Positions 24,398 through 29,470 of a stretch of 29,470 nt of DNA are shown piece by piece (the first letter of the stretch is position 1; each line of letters starts with the position of its first letter). The DNA is from JTS-RE94 sp041750795. GTDB lineage: Bacteria; Planctomycetota; Planctomycetia; Pirellulales; PALSA-1355. The notes beneath the pieces were generated by a model that saw only the letters and a program-made list of their open reading frames with translations, searched no databases and was not told the DNA's origin. The stretch spans positions 1-29,470 of the forward strand of contig JBGSYQ010000547.1 of NCBI GenBank assembly GCA_041750795.1, written 5' to 3'. Both the position numbers and the translations under genes were made by a program.

Positions 24398-26239
24398 ATG
24401 GCCAGCCGTTACGCAGCGATGATACTTGGGTGTTGCATGCTCGCGCTTGCCGTGCGCGGCGTCGCGGAGGCGCGTGAAGCGGCAGGCGATCGCACACCCA
24501 ACGTGGTCCTGTTTGTTGCCGACGATCTGGGCTGGGCCGACGTGGGCTGCTATGGCAGTGCATTTCACCGCACGCCCAACGTCGATCGCCTGGCGGCCGA
24601 CGGCATGCGCTTCACGCGGGCATACGCCTCGTGCCCGGTGTGCTCGCCCACGCGCGCAGCGTTGATGAGCGGGCAATACCCTGCGCGGTTGCGCCTGACC
24701 GACTTCATACCGGGCAACCGGCAGTTTGCGCAGCGGCGATTGCTGCGTCCGGAGTTCCGCCAGGAGTTGCCGCTGGAGGAACTGACCATCGCCGAACAAC
24801 TGCGCGCCGCCGGCTATGCCGCGGCGCAAATTGGCAAGTGGCACCTGGGAGGCAAGGGCTACGGTCCGCTACAGCAAGGCTTCGACGTGTCCATCGCGGG
24901 CGATGCGCTGGGGTCGCCGCGCAGCTACTTCGCGCCCTACGTGGGTCGCGATGGGAGCGCGATTCCCGGCCTCGAATCGGCTCCCCCAGGCGAGTATCTC
25001 ACCGACCGGCTCACCAGCGAGGCCGAGCAATTTATCGAAGCCAATCGCCAGCGCCCGTTTTTTCTGTACCTGCCACACTTTGCCGTCCACACGCCGCTGG
25101 TGGCCAAGGAAGACAAAATCGCCGACTATCGCGCCGCCCCCAAGCCGCCGGGATTGCAGAACAATCCGATCTATGCGGCCATGGTCGAGAGCATGGACGA
25201 GAGCCTCGGGCGCATCGTCAGCAAGCTCGACGCGCTGGGCCTTTCCGGCAACACGCTGGTCATCTTCACCAGCGACAACGGCGGCCTGGCCACGATCGAA
25301 GGGCCCAACACGCCGGCCACGAACAATGCGCCCTTGCGCGAAGGCAAAGGCTATTTGTACGAAGGCGGCATCCGCATTCCGCTGATCGTCAAATGGCCGG
25401 GCCGCGTCGAGCCGGGCGTCACTTCCGCCGCGCCCACCAGCAGCATCGACGTGCCCCCGACGATCGCTGCCGCCTGCGGAGCGCCTTTCGAGAAACGGCT
25501 CGACGGCGTGTCGCTGCTGCCGGTCCTGGAGCAATCGGCCGACCTGTCGCCGCGCGATCTGTTCTGGCACTATCCGCACTATAGCAATCAGGGCGGCAAG
25601 CCCGGCGGCGCGATTCTGGACGGCGACTACAAGTTGATCGAGTACTACGAGGACAACCGGCGCGAGCTATTCGATCTGGCGCACGATGCCAGCGAAAGCA
25701 CTAACCTGGTCGAGCGCGAGCCCAATCGCGCAGCGAAAATGGCCCAGCGCCTGGCCGACTGGCGCACGAGCGTCGACGCCGACATGCCGCGTCCCAACGC
25801 CGACTATACGCCCGATGCGCAGGACAAGCAGGGCAACGTCCTGTTGCCGGGCAAGACGGCCGTGATTCACGGCGTGATGCTGCGCTTCGAGCCGCTGCCG
25901 CACAAGAACACGCTGGGCTTCTGGACCCGCGCCGACGATTGGGCCAGTTGGGACTTTCAGATCGATCGGCCCGGCACGTTCGAACTGGAGATCCTGCAAG
26001 GTTGCGGCCCAGGGAGCGGCGGCAGCCAGGTCGATTTCTCTATCGGCGACCAGACGGTGACGACCACGGTCGAGCCGACGCGCGGCTTTCAGGATTTCGT
26101 CGCCCGGCGGATCGGCAAAGTACAACTCGATCGGCCGGGACGCTATACGCTGGCGGTCAAGCCGCGCAGCAAGCCCGGCGCGGCCGTGATGGATTTGCGG
26201 CAAGTGCGCCTGCTGCTGGACGCGGCGGGCAATGAGTGA
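24398..26239 (+). CDS. Secreted sulfatase with extra C-terminal domain
   Basis: 613 residues. The signal peptide is MASRYAAMILGCCMLALAV..., likely cut after AEA (residue 25). Family features: PNVVLFVADDLGWADVGCYG with metal-binding Asp42-Asp43; the formylglycine signature C-S-P-T-R (Cys82-Arg86), whose Cys needs conversion by a sulfatase-modifying enzyme; IGKWHLGG; HFAVHTPL; and TSDNGG. These mark a type I, Cys-type sulfatase that hydrolyses sulfate esters, probably of sulfated polysaccharides in the periplasm or outside. Residues ~488-613 (after VIHGVMLRFEPLPHKNT) form an added beta-rich domain (WDFQIDRPGTFELEILQGCG, GRYTLAVKP) that may bind carbohydrate. An ATG at residue 8 is an alternative start. 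It follows the YhhN-like gene and is convergent with the cupin gene. Confidence 0.92.
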   Translation: MASRYAAMILGCCMLALAVRGVAEAREAAGDRTPNVVLFVADDLGWADVGCYGSAFHRTPNVDRLAADGMRFTRAYASCPVCSPTRAALMSGQYPARLRLTDFIPGNRQFAQRRLLRPEFRQELPLEELTIAEQLRAAGYAAAQIGKWHLGGKGYGPLQQGFDVSIAGDALGSPRSYFAPYVGRDGSAIPGLESAPPGEYLTDRLTSEAEQFIEANRQRPFFLYLPHFAVHTPLVAKEDKIADYRAAPKPPGLQNNPIYAAMVESMDESLGRIVSKLDALGLSGNTLVIFTSDNGGLATIEGPNTPATNNAPLREGKGYLYEGGIRIPLIVKWPGRVEPGVTSAAPTSSIDVPPTIAAACGAPFEKRLDGVSLLPVLEQSADLSPRDLFWHYPHYSNQGGKPGGAILDGDYKLIEYYEDNRRELFDLAHDASESTNLVEREPNRAAKMAQRLADWRTSVDADMPRPNADYTPDAQDKQGNVLLPGKTAVIHGVMLRFEPLPHKNTLGFWTRADDWASWDFQIDRPGTFELEILQGCGPGSGGSQVDFSIGDQTVTTTVEPTRGFQDFVARRIGKVQLDRPGRYTLAVKPRSKPGAAVMDLRQVRLLLDAAGNE

Positions 26240-26267
26240 CGAATAGCACTCGACGGGCGAACGAGCC

Positions 26268-26744
26268 TCACTCCGGCAGCGGGCCGAGGATCTCGATGCC
26301 GTATTTCGCGGCCACGGTTGTGAGCTTTTGCACGTCGGGTTGCTTCGGCTGAGGAATCACCAGCGACGTGGCCGGCTCGCCCGCCTCGCGGACGAACTCG
26401 TCGAACCCGGCCGGCGTGGTGAGGATCAGCACGCGTCCGGCCGTCTCGGCGCGAAAGCCGTGCGGAATGCCGCGCGGCAGAAAGACCGTCGTGCCCGGTC
26501 CAGCGGTGAACTTGTTCGAGCCGCTAACGAACGTCATCGAGCCCTCGAGCAGGTGAAACGTCTCGTCCTCGCGCTGGTGCCGGTGATACGGCGTGCCACG
26601 TCCGGCCGGCAAGCGATCTTCCACCAGCGCAAACGCGCCGCCAGTCTGTTTGCCCGACAGCTTGATGATCGACAGCGCGTCAAGAAACCAAAACGCCTCA
26701 CCGTCATCGGCCGCCTGAGCCAGGATCCGCAAATCAGTCGGCAT
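26268..26744 (-). CDS. Cupin-domain protein
   Basis: 158 residues. It has both cupin motifs: GTPYHRHQREDETFHLLEG with His54, His56 and Glu61, and PRGIPHGF with His95. This gives the usual three-His, one-Glu metal set of small cupins such as quercetinase-like proteins. There is no signal peptide, so it is cytoplasmic. AGGAAG precedes the ATG (26744) at the expected spacing. It starts 24 bp after the SMP-30-like gene ends, on the same strand, and probably belongs to that operon. The substrate cannot be told from the sequence: dioxygenase, isomerase or sugar-binding roles are all possible. Confidence 0.82.
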   Translation of the reverse strand: MPTDLRILAQAADDGEAFWFLDALSIIKLSGKQTGGAFALVEDRLPAGRGTPYHRHQREDETFHLLEGSMTFVSGSNKFTAGPGTTVFLPRGIPHGFRAETAGRVLILTTPAGFDEFVREAGEPATSLVIPQPKQPDVQKLTTVAAKYGIEILGPLPE

Positions 26745-26768
26745 GAGATTTCTTCCTGTGAGAAGAAG

Positions 26769-27809
26769 CTACCCTTTCGGAAACAGCCGATAGCCGGGCT
26801 TGGTGAGGCGGATGCGGTACAGGCCGTAGGGCGGGCGCATGCCGGCGGCTTCGGGCTGCATGGTGGCGCTGGTGATGTAGAGCGTCGTTGCCTCGTCGCC
26901 AATGCCGAACACGCAATTGGTCGGGTCGCCGGGCGTGGCGATGAACGCCAGCGGCGCGCCGTGCGCCGAAAAGACGTACACGCCGGCCTCTTTGCCGCGC
27001 CCGGCGGTGGCGTAGATGTTGCCTTCGACGTCCAGCGTCATGCCGTCGATGGCGCGGCGATTCGGACCGAAGTCGAACAGCACTCCCTTGTCGGCCAACG
27101 TGCCGTCGGGCTGCACCCGGAACGAGAGCAGTTGATGATTGCCATCGGCGCGGTTGTTGTTGTCGGAGACGTACACCGTCTTGGCATCCGGCGTGACGAT
27201 GATGCCGTTGGGCTTCTCGACGTCGCGCGTGGCCACCTGCACCATGCCGTTCGGCTTGACCAGGAACACGCCCTCGAAATCCAGTTCGCGCGGCTCGTCT
27301 CCGACGTAACGCGGATCGGTGAAGTACACGTCGCCCGAGGGGGCGATGGCCAGATCGTTCGGGCTGTTGAACCGCTTGCCCTGGTAGCGATCGGCCAGCG
27401 TGCGCACCTTGCCGCTGGTGTCGGTGATCGAGATGCGCCGGTTGCCGCCGGCTCCAGCGCCTTCGCAGGCAATGAGCTCTCCCTTGGCATTGAACTTCAG
27501 GCCGTTCGACTTGCCGCTGGGAGCGCGAAACTCGGTCGTTTGCTTGCCGCGCGGGTCGAACCGCATGATGCGGTCGCCGATATCGGAGAGCAGGATCGCG
27601 CCGTCGCCGGCCGCCACCGGGCCTTCGGTGAACTCGCCCTCGTTCCACACGAGCTCCAACTGCGAATCCGCCGGCACGATCGAGTCCTGCGCCATTGCCT
27701 GAAACTCGTCGGCACGCGGCTTGTCGGCGCCCAATCCGCTCGACGACAGGGCCGCGACCAGCGTCGCAAGCGCGCCGGACGTCCTCAGCAAGTGGTTCAC
27801 AGTGGGCAT
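26769..27809 (-). CDS. Exported SMP-30/gluconolactonase/LRE-family protein
   Basis: 346 residues from ATG 27809, with GGGGAG upstream at about 9 bases. A longer open frame to 27938 adds an Arg-rich stretch without ribosome site. A signal peptide (LLRTSGALATLVAALSSSGLGA) is followed by a six-bladed-propeller sequence. Likely metal ligands fit the family: Glu62 (FTEGP), Asn151 (SPNDLAI), Asn201 (KPNGI) and Asp255 (AIDGM). Related proteins hydrolyse sugar lactones or other lactones and need a divalent metal. Export to the periplasm would differ from the cytoplasmic mammalian enzyme. The gene lies between a permease and a cupin, all on the minus strand. Confidence 0.85.
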   Translation of the reverse strand: MPTVNHLLRTSGALATLVAALSSSGLGADKPRADEFQAMAQDSIVPADSQLELVWNEGEFTEGPVAAGDGAILLSDIGDRIMRFDPRGKQTTEFRAPSGKSNGLKFNAKGELIACEGAGAGGNRRISITDTSGKVRTLADRYQGKRFNSPNDLAIAPSGDVYFTDPRYVGDEPRELDFEGVFLVKPNGMVQVATRDVEKPNGIIVTPDAKTVYVSDNNNRADGNHQLLSFRVQPDGTLADKGVLFDFGPNRRAIDGMTLDVEGNIYATAGRGKEAGVYVFSAHGAPLAFIATPGDPTNCVFGIGDEATTLYITSATMQPEAAGMRPPYGLYRIRLTKPGYRLFPKG

Positions 27810-27934
27810 GTGCGGAATCTCCCCGAGTGGTCTCGAATTCAGTTTAGATACGCTCAATTGTGCGATCCGCGGCGGCCGCGAGCAAGCGCGGGCGGAGGTG
27901 GCACAACCTCGACGCCGCCGCGCACGAATCCCGC
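27810..27934. other. Permease-lactonase spacer
   Basis: This is a 125-bp gap between the permease stop and the SMP-30-like start. Apart from the ribosome binding site near 27820 I see no clear terminator. An own promoter for the lactonase gene is possible but not identified. Confidence 0.35.
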
Positions 27935-29470
27935 TCAATAATCGATCGGCGGGATCATCCAGGGCGTGAGGTAGGCCTGCACCAGCGTCAGCAGGCCCAC
28001 CAGTGCGGCCAGCACCAGGCTGTGCAGGAATACGAACCGGAGGATGCGTCCCTCGCCGCCGGTCTGCTGGGTGGCTACGGCCGCCACCACAATGCTCTGG
28101 GCGTCGATCATCTTGCCCATCACACCGCCCGTGCTGTTGGAGGCCACGATCAACAGCGGGTTGAGCCCCAACTGCTCGGCAGTGATGCGCTGCAGGCTGC
28201 CGAACAGCGCGTTGGACGACGTGTCCGAGCCGGTCAGCGCCACGCCCAGCCAGCCCAGCAGCGGCGCAAAGAACGGATAGAACGCGCCGGTTTTAGTGAA
28301 CGCCAGGCCCAGCGTGGCGTCGCTGCCGCTGTACTTGGTAACAAAGGCCAGCGCCAACATGCAGGCGATGGTCATCAACGCCCAGCGCATCTTCCACAGC
28401 GTGTCGCCAAGCTGGCGGACGAACGGCACCGGCCGAATACCCAGCCAGAACGCGCTCAGCACCGCCGCCAGAAAAATGCCCGTGCCGGTGGCGCTCAGCC
28501 AGTTGAGATCGAAGACGGCCTTCTCGGGCTTGCTGGCGCGATCGGAGCCCTCGGCGAGAGGCGCCACCGGCGCCGTGCGATACACCAATCCGTCGAGCCC
28601 CGGCACGCCCCAGGAGAATTTGCTGATGCCGGCCAGGGCGTTGGGCCGCTCGGGCGTGCCGCCGTTGAGCGCCGTGCGCACGGTCTTGGTGCCCCACAGA
28701 AACACGAAAACCGACAGCAGCACCCACGGCATCCAGGCATGCACGATCTGCCGGCGCGTGAGCTTGTGTTCGGCCACGTCGTCGGCCGGCTCGACTTCAT
28801 CGGGGAATCGCCAAACCTCTTTCGGTTGCCAGAACCGCAAGAGCACGGTCAGCGAAACAAGCGAACCGAGGCCGCCGACCACGTCGACCAGCGTCGGCCC
28901 GTGAAAGTTGGAGGTGAGGAACTGGATGCTGGCGAAGCTGCCGCCGCAGACGAGGATCGCCGGCCAGCAGCCGATCACGCCACGCCAGCCCGCCATGGTG
29001 GCTACCAGCCAGGCCGGCACGATCAGCGAGAAAAACGGCAACTGCCGGCCGGCCATCTGCGACAGCGCCATTTCGTCCAGCCCGGAGATCTCGGCCAGCG
29101 TGATGATGGGCGTGCCCAGCGCGCCGAACGCCACGGGCGAGGTGTTGGCCAACAGCGCCAGGCCGGCGGCGTACAGCGGCGAGAAGCCCAGGCCGATCAA
29201 TAGCGCCGCGGAGATGGCCACCGGCGTGCCAAAACCTGCGGCGCCCTCGACGAACGCGCCGAACGAGAAGGCGATCAACAGCGCCTGCATCCGCCGGTCG
29301 GGCGAGATGGCGGCCACGCTCTGCTTGACCACCTCGAACTGGCCGGAACGAACGGTCAGGTGAAAGAGAAACACGGCCGCCAGCACGATCCAGCCGATCG
29401 GCAGCAGCCCGAAGCACGCGCCGTAGGCGGCCGAGGCCAACGCCGCCTGGACCGGCATGCCAAAGCCCCA
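27935..29470 (-). CDS. L-lactate/glycolate permease (LctP family), 5' end outside window
   Basis: 511 visible residues, open to the right edge. The frame continues upstream of an internal Met (29458) as WGFG-MPVQAALASAAYGACFGLLPIGWIV, which matches the interior of LctP proteins (usually ~550 residues), so about 40-60 N-terminal residues are missing. Signature stretches: FGAFVEGAAGFGTPVAI, ALLANTSPVAFGALGTPI, LGWLGVALTGSDTSSNALFG, and ASNSTGGVMGKMIDAQSIVVA. The protein has about a dozen membrane helices. LctP members import L-lactate, D-lactate or glycolate with protons across the inner membrane. It is the first visible gene of the minus-strand group with the SMP-30-like and cupin genes. Substrate range cannot be told; a gene symbol such as lctP would be a guess. 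Confidence 0.9.
   Translation of the reverse strand, partial: WGFGMPVQAALASAAYGACFGLLPIGWIVLAAVFLFHLTVRSGQFEVVKQSVAAISPDRRMQALLIAFSFGAFVEGAAGFGTPVAISAALLIGLGFSPLYAAGLALLANTSPVAFGALGTPIITLAEISGLDEMALSQMAGRQLPFFSLIVPAWLVATMAGWRGVIGCWPAILVCGGSFASIQFLTSNFHGPTLVDVVGGLGSLVSLTVLLRFWQPKEVWRFPDEVEPADDVAEHKLTRRQIVHAWMPWVLLSVFVFLWGTKTVRTALNGGTPERPNALAGISKFSWGVPGLDGLVYRTAPVAPLAEGSDRASKPEKAVFDLNWLSATGTGIFLAAVLSAFWLGIRPVPFVRQLGDTLWKMRWALMTIACMLALAFVTKYSGSDATLGLAFTKTGAFYPFFAPLLGWLGVALTGSDTSSNALFGSLQRITAEQLGLNPLLIVASNSTGGVMGKMIDAQSIVVAAVATQQTGGEGRILRFVFLHSLVLAALVGLLTLVQAYLTPWMIPPIDY

Overview
The window looks like chromosome from a GC-rich planctomycete, most likely of the Pirellulales type. The reasons are a giant exported protein that opens with an Arg-rich leader and the planctomycete motif LEPLEQRLALS and ends with dockerin repeats, a cysteine-rich outer-membrane beta-barrel protein, a secreted sulfatase, an exported FG-GAP/VCBS protein, and an unusually short DnaA. 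The assignment is by pattern recognition only; no database search was possible.

Layout. At the left edge is the start of a lipoprotein gene on the minus strand (1-340). Next come a plus-strand outer-membrane beta-barrel protein (852-2174) with a strong intrinsic terminator (2215-2249), and a 9.9-kb gene for a roughly 3,295-residue modular surface or secreted protein (2618-12505). A 64-bp imperfect repeat containing a 13-bp-arm dyad occurs just before the beta-barrel gene and again just after the giant gene, so the two copies bracket this surface-protein segment.

The middle is the chromosome replication cluster: dnaA (12853-13923), a candidate oriC-like spacer (13924-14251), dnaN (14252-15367), a DUF721/DciA-family gene (15442-15741) and gyrB (15876-18386). 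There is no recF between dnaN and gyrB. DnaA keeps the AAA+ and DNA-binding domains, but it lacks the N-terminal helicase-contact domain and has altered Walker B and sensor II positions. It is followed three genes later by DciA, a helicase-loading factor.

The right part holds metabolic and exported functions. Fructose-1,6-bisphosphatase (minus) is convergent with gyrB. A fused APH-like/P-loop kinase gene (plus) is convergent with a secreted FG-GAP/VCBS protein (minus). A YhhN/lysoplasmalogenase-like membrane protein and a sulfatase form a short plus-strand pair. Finally, a minus-strand group encodes an LctP-type permease (cut by the right edge), an exported SMP-30/gluconolactonase-like protein and a cupin; together they suggest uptake and handling of a hydroxy-acid or sugar lactone.

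No tRNA, rRNA, CRISPR array, transposase or phage gene was seen. The items most worth following up are the reduced DnaA next to DciA, the bracketing dyad repeats, the cysteine ladder in the beta-barrel protein, and the architecture and sorting signals of the giant protein.
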